The notes beneath the pieces were generated by a model. It made no database searches and was not told where the DNA came from. It saw only the letters and a program-made list of their open reading frames with translations. DNA of 23,875 nucleotides from Rhizophagus sp. LPA8_4_AMF (taxonomy: Eukaryota; Glomeromycota; Glomeromycetes; Glomerales; Glomeraceae). Position 1 is the stretch's first letter; each line of letters opens with the position of its first letter. A program made the translations under genes and the position numbers. This document shows, piece after piece, positions 1 through 8,847 of the stretch. The stretch spans positions 1 through 23,875 of the forward strand of contig JADRCO010000983.1 of NCBI GenBank assembly GCA_021464525.1, read 5' to 3'.

Positions 1-223
1 TGAAATTTAACGAGATATTAGAATATAAAAATTAATAAATTAATAATAAAAATTCCAGTCGATCATTTTGTAAGGTTAATTTTCGGGTTTAATTTTCAAA
101 TGATCAGCAAAATAATCATTATATCTAATGGCCAGAATGTAGAAGAATAGGTTTGCAGAATTATATGGCAACCAGATTAATATTGAGCGATTTTTTCAAT
201 GATTAGTGTTTTTTTTAGAAAAT

Positions 224-243
224 TGCAGGCAAATTTGCCTGCA
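224..243. repeat. Perfect 20-bp palindrome
   Basis: The sequence TGCAGGCAAATTTGCCTGCA equals its own reverse complement over all 20 bases. It is clearly richer in G and C than its surroundings. It could be a remnant of a palindromic repeat or transposon end, or a dimeric protein-binding site. No target duplication was seen around it. Confidence 0.8.
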
Positions 244-532
244 TTACCGTTTAAGGGATAATATTATTAATTATTATAAAGACATATATGTGTTGTGCCT
301 CAGGTGTCGATTTGCAACTGAGATAAGTTTATGGTTTGGTCTGTAAAGATGTAATGTGGCATATATGTTTATGTAAAATAAATATTAGTATTTAATAGAT
401 CATACTGTATAGATTGAATACAAAAATATATTAACTCAAATTGTATAATATAATCATATAACAAAAGATTATTTTAATAGGAGCTTCTATTACTTTTAAC
501 TTGTAAAATAAATTTAAATTAATAATAAAAAC

Positions 533-538
533 TTTATT
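533..538 (-). terminator. Candidate polyadenylation signal of the first F-box gene
   Basis: An AATAAA hexamer on the minus strand lies about 100 nt after the stop codon of the minus-strand F-box gene. The position fits a fungal cleavage and polyadenylation signal. The hexamer is frequent by chance in DNA this AT-rich. Confidence 0.35.
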
Positions 539-637
539 AAGATAAAATAATTAATATCATAAATATTGTTAAAATCCAATCCTAAAGTCACTCTAATTCT
601 CTAAAAAAAATATGATCATTTCCAAATTTAATTAAAG

Positions 638-2080
638 TTAATAATAAAAGTCTGATTCTTCTTCTTTATCAACTTCATTATATGATTTAGTACAAAATTT
701 AGTAATACCTAGGTTTTCATATTTTTCTATTATTTTCAAATTTTCTTCATTTATAGAAGTTTCAATGAATATTAAAGAAAGTAGTTTTTTTGGTATTCTA
801 TTTCTCCAACTTACAAAAAATGATTCTAAATCTTTTGGAGAAACACCAAAATTTGAATTACTATATAATTTTAATTCATGAAAATTATTTGGTGAATAAT
901 TTACAACAGTGTCCAATACTTCCTTTTCATTTAAATAGTATTCTTTACACCAAACTTTGATACTTTCTAAGAATTTACAATTAATAAATATATTTTTTAA
1001 AATATTTATTTCATCTTTATCAAATATCACAAAAAGATTCTTAATTTTTGGACAAAAATCGGAAATAGATAAACTTAAAGCTCCATATTCTTCACTTAAA
1101 TAAATATTTTTAAGGTTTTTTCCATTCTTTTCTAAAAATTTTCTTACATCTTCATGCTTTGGACATTGATAAGGAATTTTTAAAATTTCTAACTTAGGAA
1201 AGTTAACATATTGTAAATTTTTAAAATCTTCAAAATCTACTCCATCAATGAATGAAAATATAAATTCTTGTAAATTTATGAATGAACTGACAAATGAAAA
1301 TGGTAATTTATCATAATCACTATAAAGTTGCAATTTTGTTATTGTATGTGAGTGGTGTATTATAGCAGGTATAATATTTGCCCAACTATACCCATCAAAA
1401 GCCGATAAAATTAACTTTTTTAAATTATTCTGTGAAGAAATTAATCCTTTTAACTCACTTAATTCATTTGAAACATCATTTTCAAATAATATAGAAATTG
1501 ACTGTAAATTATGGCATATTTGAGACATTTGATAAAAAAAATCCGAAAAAAGATTTGAACTAGTACAACATAATTCTGAAAGATCTCTTGCTTGAGAAAC
1601 ATAAGGGAAAGAAATATTAAGGTTATTATAATATATATAGCAATAAGTAAATTTTTTTAAAGAAGGAATTTGGTTTACAAACATTTTAATAATTTCATTT
1701 GTAACCAAACTATTTCTAGTTTTTAAGGCACTATCAACTATTGTAGCAATCTCATTAATTGAAAGGACTTTGCAAAATGTTGGATAATTAAATAATGGTG
1801 GATTTGAAGTAGATGTTGAAATGAAAATTCCATTTTTAAATAAAAGCTCTTTTGATTTATTAGGAAGACAAGCAATTAATGTACTGAGAATTGATGATGC
1901 CATCCATGATGGACGTGGTAGATATGAGCTTTTAAAATTCCAAATATTTCTCCACAAAATTCTAACAGCTAATTTACACCAAAGACGATTAACTAGTAAA
2001 CATGAATATAAAGTAAGTCTATCTTCCTCTAAATGTTCAAGAATTTCATTCAAACATTCAATTGGAAGTTGACAAGTCAT
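638..2080 (-). CDS. F-box protein with LRR-like C-terminal region (480 aa)
   Basis: This is an uninterrupted single-exon reading frame of 480 residues. An F-box-like segment lies at about residues 3-47: CQLPIECLNEIL, then SCLLVNRLWCKLAVRILW, the usual LP..L..I...L and L.L..VNR.W pattern. The rest holds irregular leucine-rich repeats with spaced units such as NLQEFIFSF, PKLEILKI, NLKNIYL, CPKIKNLFVIF and CKFLESIKVWC. By family knowledge such proteins bind Skp1 through the F-box and present substrates to a cullin-1 (SCF) ubiquitin ligase; the substrate is unknown. It is a close paralogue of the gene at 7387-8847, with about two thirds of residues identical by eye along the whole length, and shares promoter sequence with it. 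The ATG at 2080 is preceded by an A-rich tract. It appears intact. Confidence 0.88.
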   Translation of the reverse strand: MTCQLPIECLNEILEHLEEDRLTLYSCLLVNRLWCKLAVRILWRNIWNFKSSYLPRPSWMASSILSTLIACLPNKSKELLFKNGIFISTSTSNPPLFNYPTFCKVLSINEIATIVDSALKTRNSLVTNEIIKMFVNQIPSLKKFTYCYIYYNNLNISFPYVSQARDLSELCCTSSNLFSDFFYQMSQICHNLQSISILFENDVSNELSELKGLISSQNNLKKLILSAFDGYSWANIIPAIIHHSHTITKLQLYSDYDKLPFSFVSSFINLQEFIFSFIDGVDFEDFKNLQYVNFPKLEILKIPYQCPKHEDVRKFLEKNGKNLKNIYLSEEYGALSLSISDFCPKIKNLFVIFDKDEINILKNIFINCKFLESIKVWCKEYYLNEKEVLDTVVNYSPNNFHELKLYSNSNFGVSPKDLESFFVSWRNRIPKKLLSLIFIETSINEENLKIIEKYENLGITKFCTKSYNEVDKEEESDFYY

Positions 2081-2100
2081 TTTTTAAAATTTTTTTTTTT
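2081..2100 (-). promoter_or_regulatory. A-rich leader directly against the F-box start codon
   Basis: Read on the minus strand, a run of ten As, then a short T stretch and five more As, lies immediately before the ATG. The other two F-box genes show the same layout with longer pure A runs. In fungi, A-rich 5' leaders can favour ribosome recruitment or bind poly(A)-binding protein. A role here is inference. Confidence 0.5.
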
Positions 2101-2162
2101 AGAAGTAAATTCAACGATGTTTAAGGAATTTAAAATGTAAAAAAATATTTAATGACTCTTTG

Positions 2163-2216
2163 TGTAATAAATATACGGAGTCTTTCGGATGTACATTGTT
2201 TATCGTGTAACAAAAA
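2163..2216 (-). promoter_or_regulatory. Promoter block shared with the paralogous F-box gene
   Basis: Read on the minus strand, this segment contains TTTTTGTTACACGAT, then GTACATCCGAAAGACTCC, then GTATATTTATTACA. It lies about 83 bp upstream of the ATG at 2080. The same blocks in the same order lie upstream of the third F-box gene (7266-7330), which has a slightly longer spacer between the first two. The surrounding non-coding DNA has diverged more, so this may be retained promoter sequence or simply the edge of the duplicated segment. Confidence 0.7.
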
Positions 2217-2374
2217 TTGTTTGTACGATCAACTTTAAATCATGTGATGTAATAATTCTATCAACCACGTGACATTCACATCCATCTCATTTTCCCCAGC
2301 ATCACCATAAAAAATTCACTATTACGAAGTATTTATGTAAAAAATTTAAAATATTATAATTACAATCAACTTTA

Positions 2375-3567
2375 TGTTTAAAATATAGATATCTTTATGT
2401 TGGTATTTTTTCATCAAATGAACAAGACACTTTAGATATTTTCAATGTCTTAATTGTTGCTGATGAATTACTTCTTCAAGAATTAGTTGATTATTTACAA
2501 AAATATTTTATCAAAAATAAAACTGAATGGATGAAACAACATTTTGAACTTATACATCGAATAAGGTTTAAATCTAATAAATTATCAGAACTTCAACAAT
2601 TTTTTTACAGATTTTAATGGCAAAATATCTCGAGAAAATATTTAAATCACCTGATTTTACCTCGTTACCTGAAAAATCTTTAATTTCACTAATTAAAAGA
2701 GATGATTCATAAATGAAAGAATTTGAAGTTTGGAAATATGTGTTAAAATGGGGACTTGCACAAAGTAAAATATGTACTTCTAATCCTGATAAATGGACAG
2801 ATAATGATTTCAAAACGGTTAGAGATACTATACAAAATTGCTTACCTTTAATTATTATCTTCTGAAGATTTTGTAAAAAAGTTCGTCCGTATAAAAAACT
2901 TTTAAATAAAAAAATTTATTACGAATTATTAAAATCTTATTTGGATCCTAATTATGAACCAGGTGACAATGTTTTACTTCCTAGGTATAAAATTATTGAT
3001 GATATTTTTACATCAAATATTGTTAATTTAAATATAATATCAACTATTTCAAGATGGATTGATAAAGTGGATTTTAATAGTAAATTTTCATATTTAAGAG
3101 AATTATATTTACTTTATAAATTTAATTTATTATTAAGAGGAAGTCAAGTTGGATTTACTCCTGAAAAATTTCATGAATTATGTGATAATAAACCCAATAC
3201 TATTATATTTATTAAAGTAAAAGGAGCTGGAGAAATTTTAGGCGGTAATAATCCTTCAATATGGAGTATGGAGATCTATTTGGTGGTTGGAGTCAATCTT
3301 ATTATAGTCTTATATTTTCTTTTAAGAATAAAGATGATATTAAAAATTCAATTTTAAGTCGTATAAAAAATACGGATAAAGCATTATATTTTATGACTTT
3401 TGTGGTCCTTCATTTGGTGGTTCGGATCTCAGTTTATCAGTTTGTCGGTTTAATTTTAGAGCAATCCCATCAAAAGAATTTGATGACAATATATGTAAAC
3501 AATTTAATTATGAGATCACTTTTGTATAGAAGATTATGAAAGTATTTCAAATTAAAAGAAAATAGCT
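2375..3567 (+). pseudogene. BTB-BACK-TLDc gene remnant, 5'-truncated and frameshifted
   Basis: The three forward frames together spell out a BTB-BACK-TLDc protein of the type expanded in Glomeromycotina. From about 2381 comes the end of a BTB fold (GIFSSNEQDTLDIFNVLIVADELLLQ split over this stretch). A BACK-like region follows from about 2626 (LPEKSLISLIKRDD, VWKYVLKWGL, DKWTDNDF). A TLDc region follows from about 3050 to the end (SRWIDKVDF, LLLRGSQVGFTPEKFHELCD, GAGEILGGNNPSIW, then FSFKNKDDIKNSILSR and GPSFGGSDL in other frames). Damage includes loss of the BTB start, a frameshift near 2610, an in-frame TAA near 2710 where the family usually has glutamine, and frameshifts near 2865, 3260 and 3395. 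The longest open piece (2941-3357) is only a fragment. Such proteins are thought to be cullin-3 adaptors, but this copy cannot make one. Confidence 0.85.
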
Positions 3568-4568
3568 AAGTTATGATAATTATATAAGATTTTTTTCTTT
3601 TATGTTTAAATTAATCAATTTTATTAATGTTTTAAGTTTTTCTTTACGATTATTTAATAAGGACTTGATAAATTTCAACTATATTCATTTTTATATAGAC
3701 AAAAAATTACCATGCGAATAATAGTTAGAAAGTTAGAATTAAATATTAATTATTCACATTATCACATTATCCTCTATGCTGCCTGAAAACCTTAAATTTT
3801 ACAATTATTACTTTTAACCTTCTAAGGAATAACCGTCTAAGGATATTTACTTTTAACCATCATTAAAGATATGTGTATTTAATTTACGGGTACCAAAAAA
3901 TTACCAATATCAATAATACATAAAACTCAAATGAAAAAATGATTTTTTTTTTTTGCTAGAAATAGTTATGTATGAAACAATTTATGTCGTATTATTGAAG
4001 TGAGAGATAATGGTATAATGATACGTGGAGAATATGTTGTTTTTCATAAATTTAGACCAATATCATGTCATCCGCTCCGGATTAACAATACAAATGAAAT
4101 TGAAATCAAATCATACTAATTAAAGGATTGAGATACTATTGCTTAATTATTTGATAATTTATTATGTATGTTGGGTTTTTTTTGAAATAAAAATGTCGTA
4201 ATTTACCCAGTCAAGAAACCTCGATTGCCGATTCTATATTTGCAGTGTAAAATATTGGTTCATTATGCTTGTAATTTTTGATTTTTCGTTAATCCTTAAA
4301 ATTTTAAACGTAAATTAGCAATATAAAATAAAATGTCATATTAAATATATACCATATCCACTTTTCTGTTGCCGAATTTCTACCCATTATTCGTCACGTG
4401 AGTAATTTACTAATGCCGTAATGCTGGCCAAAATTACTCCGCTTTAGATGATCGCTTATTATAGCCAATTTTACCGATCATTTGTAACCCATATGATCTT
4501 ACTGTACGACTTAAACAAATATAAATAGTGGTCATTTAAACCAACAAAGATATAAATACAAGTATACA
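3568..4568. other. Intergenic region upstream of the second F-box gene
   Basis: No gene can be supported here. The stretch is AT-rich. Near 3805-3863 there is a loosely repeated unit: ACTTTTAACC occurs twice and TCTAAGGA twice. A CACGTG site lies at 4395-4400, about 200 bp before the start of the next gene. A TATA-like ATATAAATAG lies near 4519. A forward-frame stretch near 3990-4110 reads like protein for some 35 codons but matched nothing I know. Confidence 0.5.
4395..4400. promoter_or_regulatory. CACGTG E-box upstream of the second F-box gene
   Basis: A palindromic CACGTG in the context GTCACGTGAG lies about 200 bp before the ATG at 4599. Similar sites lie 186 bp before the first F-box gene (2266-2271) and about 160 bp before a possible start near the right edge (23428-23433). 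By family knowledge CACGTG is bound by bHLH factors in fungi. Function here is inference from position alone. Confidence 0.35.

Positions 4569-4599
<31 letters not shown>
4569..4599 (+). promoter_or_regulatory. T13-A18 tract ending in the ATG of the second F-box gene
   Basis: Thirteen Ts (4569-4581) are followed directly by eighteen As (4582-4599), and the last A is the first base of the start codon. The two runs could pair with each other. The A run forms the immediate leader if transcription starts upstream of it. Homopolymers slip easily in replication and sequencing, so the exact length is uncertain. Confidence 0.55.
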
Positions 4600-6074
4600 T
4601 GTTTAAATTAAACGGAGATATTCTCTACTTGATTTTTAAAGAATTACAAAGTAATAATAAAACTTTACTTTCATGCCTTACTGTTAATAAAACTTGTTGT
4701 GAAATAATTATTCCGATTTTATGGAATAATCCTTGGAAACATTTAAAAAAGGAGGAGTTACTATTAAATGTAATCATTTCCCATTTTTCAGAGGAGTCAA
4801 AAAATAATCTAAAGAATCAAGGCATTAATTTTTCGACAAATGCTTATCAAAGACCTTTATTTAATTATATTAATTTTTGTAGACATTTAAATATAATTAA
4901 TTTAAATCACATGATCGATTATAAGTATGATACTCAATTTTCAACATCGACAAATAAAAATTTAATTATGAAAGAAATAATTAATCTTTTTGTCAATCAA
5001 AATACAAGAATAACACACCTTTATATACCTAGTCAATTTGGTTATCAAATAAATGTTATTCCTGGAGCAAAATACTGTTTTTCAGAGCTTGAATTTCTCA
5101 GCTGTAATACATGCATTAATGATAATATTTTAATTGGATTAACAGAAATATGCAATTCAATTAAAGAATTGGAACTTTTTATTGAAAATAATAATAATAA
5201 TTGTGAAATTGTCAAATTGATTGAGAGTGTAAAAAAATTAATTAATGTTCATTTGATAACTGAGCAAACTTTAAGACATTATGATAAATCATCATTTTGT
5301 AAAATTCTTGAAAATTCATTGATTAAACATGCAAATACTCTACAATATTTCAAGATAACTAAACAACCTACCACAAAAATTCTCTCAACTTTTGTAATTT
5401 TAAATAGATTAGAATTGAGTGACCATTCTTTCATTGCAAGTTCATGGAATTGTTTAGAAAATTTATCACTACCATTCTTACAAATTTTAATAGCTAAATA
5501 TGTTCCAATCGATGTATTAGCGAGTCTAATTAAAAATACAAATGGGTATCTAATTGAAATAAAAATTGATGGTAGGATTCATTATGAGATTGAAAATAAA
5601 AAAATTATTCAAGCTATTTCTCAAAATTGCCCAAATCTCGAGTATCTTAAATTAATGATTAGAAATTGTAATATTTTAGAATTGGAAAAATTATTAATTA
5701 ATTGTCAACATTTAAACGGATTAATTATTATTATTAACAATGGAGCTACTGGTAGTATTTTAAATGATATTCGAATTGATATTGAGTTTAAGTGGGATGA
5801 TTTGTTTGAAATTTTGACTAGATCATCACCAACTAGTTTATTTAAGTTTACATTTTATTTTTATGAAATATTCAAATTGAAATCTCTAAAATTATTCCTT
5901 GATAATTGGAAAAATAGAAATTCTATGTTATTACAAACCATCCGAAATTATAATAGGGCTAATGCTATTAGAAATGATTATTTTGATTTAATGGAATATA
6001 AAACACACGGAATTATTAAGAAATTTGATCATTTTATTTATGAAAGTTCCTTTGAAGATTTTGAATGGATTTAA
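4599..6074 (+). CDS. F-box-like protein with LRR-like C-terminal region (491 aa)
   Basis: This is an uninterrupted single-exon frame of 491 residues. An F-box-like segment lies at about residues 3-47: LNGDILYLIFKEL, then LLSCLTVNKTCCEIIIPILW. The remainder is leucine-rich with LRR-like spacing (SELEFLSCN, LEYLKLMIRNC, LEKLLINCQHLNGL). Landmarks shared with the other two F-box genes include a PLFNYxNFCRHLNI segment, an EIINLFVNQ segment and a LKLFLDNWKNRN segment near the C-terminus, so it is a more distant member of the same family. It probably acts as an SCF substrate receptor; the substrate is unknown. The ATG at 4599 follows the T13-A18 tract, and an AATAAA lies 70 nt after the stop. No defect was seen. 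Confidence 0.85.
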
Positions 6075-6144
6075 GATAGTATTTAATCTTTATATTGGTT
6101 AAATTTCTGTATTGAGAATTTATTAGTTATGTTTTGAATTTTCT

Positions 6145-6150
6145 AATAAA
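6145..6150 (+). terminator. Candidate polyadenylation signal of the second F-box gene
   Basis: An AATAAA lies about 70 nt after the stop codon, followed by a T run near 6152-6159. The position suits a fungal polyadenylation signal. The evidence is only the hexamer and its spacing. Confidence 0.4.
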
Positions 6151-7265
6151 TGTTTTTTTTACATAAAAGTATTTTTGGTATTTTAAGGAATTGTTTTATA
6201 TTCTATGTTTTATTTTATTTTATTTTATTTTTTTTCTTTTGTAAATATCAAAACTATTTTTGTAACTGATAAATATATTGGATTTTGTGAAATAGCCAAA
6301 TAAGTCATTGAATAGTATATAACACCAGTAGTTACTGTTAAAAGATAATATATTTATGCATCTACATTTAAATATAGTATTGGTATGCTCAAGTAAGAAA
6401 TTTTGTCTGCACAGTCGACTAATAAAATAATTATGAACTTGCAATAAAAATAATAAATATAATGAGATCATAAATAAAAAACAATGTTGTGATACTAAGT
6501 TTTCAAAAAATATTCTAGTTTATAAAAAAGATTCTTGGAGAGGGTCACATGATTAACCAAATGAGCACGTCTGAAATGTGTATCAGGTTGACGGCGCAGT
6601 CAACGCATGTACAGTGCTACAGATCTTGATTTGTATGCAGTGATGTAAATTTGGATTCGCGTAGCGTACATTACTTTTATTTTCCGCGTATTTTGTTGAA
6701 ATATTAGGCGGCATTTTTCTTAGTAGCGCCTATTATTATTTTAATCAAATATATAAAGCGCATATGAAATTAGTAGGTTGCGCATATCTGATATGAATTT
6801 TATTAATGATATGCGCTTTGCGCATATAAGAATCTTTTGAATTTATAACACTGTTTGTATGGTGTGGCACAATCAAGATTTATAAAATCTTTATTGTTTA
6901 CCGTTTGCAATAAGATTCTCTCTCACTTTTTTTATTTAAAATATTCTTTAATAAATATTTAATAGTTTAAGCATGGAATACTAATCGGTTTTCTTTATAA
7001 TATATGCATTTTTTTATGGATTTTATGACGTGTGAAAGAGTTAATATATCTTTTGTTATTAATACTTTTAATCAAACGAAACAAGTCTTAAACAACCAAG
7101 TAGAGTTATTTAACAGTAATAGAAACAATCATGTATTATTAGTTTTTCATAAATTTTAGCGAATAACACGAAAAACAGATATTTATTAATTAAATTACTA
7201 ATATTATGATTATGTAATTATGGTGAGTCATGTACACATGATTATCTGTCACTGCATGATTTACT
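6151..7265. other. Intergenic region between the second and third F-box genes
   Basis: No gene can be supported. A TTTTA simple repeat lies at about 6209-6232. A stretch from about 6545 to 6830 is less AT-rich than its surroundings and contains inverted and direct copies of GCGCATAT (listed separately), plus an imperfect inverted pair around ATTAGGCG and CGCCTATTA near 6704-6735. A minus-strand open frame at 6220-6471 is Phe/Asn/Tyr-rich with no recognisable domain, and I do not call it. Confidence 0.5.
6758..6827. repeat. Cluster of GCGCATAT repeats with an 8-bp-stem hairpin
   Basis: GCGCATAT occurs at 6758-6765, 6780-6787 and 6820-6827, and its reverse complement at 6809-6816. The last two form a perfect hairpin with an 8-bp stem and a TTT loop (6809-6827). 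Such CG-containing words are rare in this AT-rich sequence, so four in 70 bp is striking. It may be a transposon remnant or a protein-binding array. Confidence 0.7.
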
Positions 7266-7330
7266 TTTTTGTTACACGATTATTAATACTAATGCAAAGT
7301 ACATCCGAAAAACTCCGTATATTTATTACA
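7266..7330 (+). promoter_or_regulatory. Promoter block shared with the first F-box gene
   Basis: The segment contains TTTTTGTTACACGAT, then AGTACATCCGAAAAACTCC, then GTATATTTATTACA. It ends about 57 bp before the ATG at 7387. It matches the reverse complement of 2163-2216 in both sequence and order. The spacer between the first two blocks is about 11 bp longer here. Confidence 0.7.
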
Positions 7331-7367
7331 ATAGCAATTAATTCACAACCAAAATTTTTCTTTTGTT

Positions 7368-7387
7368 AAAAAAAAAAAAAAAAAAAA
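7368..7387 (+). promoter_or_regulatory. A20 tract ending in the ATG of the third F-box gene
   Basis: Twenty consecutive As end in the first base of the start codon at 7387. A reading frame can be extended through the A run to a TTG at 7363, which would add a lysine string. That upstream start is non-AUG and has no counterpart in the paralogue, so the ATG at 7387 is preferred. Confidence 0.6.
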
Positions 7388-8847
7388 TGGTTTGTCAACT
7401 TCCAACTGAATGTTTGAATAAAATTTTTGAATATTTAGTAGATGAAGATAACCTGGCCTTACATTCATGCTTGCTAGTTAATCGTTTTTGGTGTAAAATA
7501 GTTGTTAGAATTCTGTGGAGGAATATTTTTAATTTTAAAAGCTCTTATCGACATTCATTTACATTAAGACGTTCATTAAGAGTGGAAACATCAATTCTTA
7601 GTACATTAATTGCTTGTCTTCCTAATGAATCAAAAGAACTATTATATAAAAATAAAATTTTCATTTCAACACCTACTTCAAATCCACCATTATTTAATTA
7701 TTCAGAACTTTGCAAAGTCCTTTCAATTAATAAGATTACTGAAATAGTTAATGATGTCTTAAAACATTATAATAATGATTTGGTTGCAAATGAAATCATT
7801 AAAATGTTTACAAACCAAATTTCTTCTTTGAAAAAATTTACTTATTTCTATAATCCTAAATATCACCTTAATATTTCTTTTCCTTATGCTCCTGCTGAAG
7901 CAAAAAATCTTTCAGAATTATGTTGTAGTTCAAATCTTTCTTTAAATTTTTTTTATCAACTGTCTCTAATATGTCATAATTTACAATCAATTTCTATATC
8001 ATTTGAAAATGATGTTTCAAATGAATTAAGTGAGTTAAAAGAATTAATTTCTTCACAGAATAATTTAAAAAATTTAACTTTTTCAGCTTCTCATGGTAAT
8101 AGTTGGACAAATATTATACCTTCTTTAATAAAGCATTCACACACAATAATAAAATTACAACTTTATGGTTTTGATAGTAATTTACCATTTTCATTCATCA
8201 GCTCATTCACAAATTTACAAGAACTTACAATTTCATTTGTATATGGAGTAGATATTAAAGATTTTGAAAAGTTACAACATGCTAGTTTTTCCAAGTTAGA
8301 AAATTTAAAAATTCCTTATCAATCTCCAAAGAATGAAATTATGATGAAATATTTAGAAAATAATGGAAATAACCTTAAAAAGTTTTATTTGGGTCAAAAT
8401 AATAAAGCTTTAAATTTATTTATCGCCAATTCTTGTCCAAAAATTAAAAGACTTTTTGTAACATTTAATAGAAGCGAAGTAGATATATTTAAAAATATTC
8501 TTATTAGTTGTAACTATTTAGAAAGTATCACAGTTTGGTGTGGAAATTATTATTTAAGTGAAAAGGATGTATTGGATACTATTGTAAATTATTCATCAAA
8601 TAATTTTCATGAATTAGAAATACATATTTCAAAATTTAATATTTCTCCAAAAGATTTAGAATCATTTTTTGTAAGTTGGAGTAATAGAACACCAAAAAAA
8701 TTATTTTCTTTAATATTTACAAAAACATCTACAGATGAAGAAAACTTGAAATTAATAGAAAAATATGAAAACCTAGGTATTATTAAATTTTATATTAAGC
8801 AGCTTAATGAATATTTTAAAGAAGTAGAAATAGACTTTTTTTATTAA
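7387..8847 (+). CDS. F-box protein with LRR-like C-terminal region (486 aa)
   Basis: This is an uninterrupted single-exon frame of 486 residues from the ATG at 7387. The start MVCQLPTECLNKIFEYL aligns with MTCQLPIECLNEILEHL of the paralogue at 638-2080. An F-box-like segment covers residues 3-48 (SCLLVNRFWCKIVVRILW). LRR-like units follow (NLQELTISF, SKLENLKI, NLKKFYL, CPKIKRLFVTF, CNYLESITVWC), with a conserved tail SPKDLESFFVSW. The two proteins differ by scattered substitutions and a few short indels, for example about five extra residues here near position 60. Both frames stay open, which suggests both are or recently were under selection. Likely role: substrate receptor of an SCF ubiquitin ligase. 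AATAAA hexamers lie about 190 nt after the stop. Confidence 0.88.
   Translation: MVCQLPTECLNKIFEYLVDEDNLALHSCLLVNRFWCKIVVRILWRNIFNFKSSYRHSFTLRRSLRVETSILSTLIACLPNESKELLYKNKIFISTPTSNPPLFNYSELCKVLSINKITEIVNDVLKHYNNDLVANEIIKMFTNQISSLKKFTYFYNPKYHLNISFPYAPAEAKNLSELCCSSNLSLNFFYQLSLICHNLQSISISFENDVSNELSELKELISSQNNLKNLTFSASHGNSWTNIIPSLIKHSHTIIKLQLYGFDSNLPFSFISSFTNLQELTISFVYGVDIKDFEKLQHASFSKLENLKIPYQSPKNEIMMKYLENNGNNLKKFYLGQNNKALNLFIANSCPKIKRLFVTFNRSEVDIFKNILISCNYLESITVWCGNYYLSEKDVLDTIVNYSSNNFHELEIHISKFNISPKDLESFFVSWSNRTPKKLFSLIFTKTSTDEENLKLIEKYENLGIIKFYIKQLNEYFKEVEIDFFY

Larger units (their letters stand above)
1..637. other. AT-rich flank downstream of the first F-box gene
   Basis: I see no convincing gene here. 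The stretch is AT-rich and carries the 3' flank of the minus-strand F-box gene. It also holds a perfect 20-bp GC-richer palindrome at 224-243, listed separately. A short complementary pair, ctcag and ctgag, lies near 300-322 but is too weak to call as an RNA. Confidence 0.6.

Noticed and set aside
1821-2072. 83-codon plus-strand frame inside the first F-box gene
   Set aside because: Antisense shadow of a well-supported coding frame with no domain of its own.
2574-2813. 79-codon minus-strand frame
   Set aside because: Antisense to the BACK-like part of the BTB-TLDc remnant, whose sense reading is recognisable.
3990-4110. Protein-like stretch of about 35 codons in a forward frame
   Set aside because: No start, no recognisable family and no continuation in any frame, so too weak to call a pseudogene.
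6220-6471. 83-codon minus-strand frame rich in Phe, Asn and Tyr
   Set aside because: Composition expected of chance frames in AT-rich DNA; no motif and a lysine-rich end from a simple repeat.
7363-7386. Extended start of the third F-box gene through the A run (Leu plus a lysine string)
   Set aside because: The start would be TTG, the lysines are only the translated A tract, and the paralogue begins at the position equivalent to the ATG at 7387.
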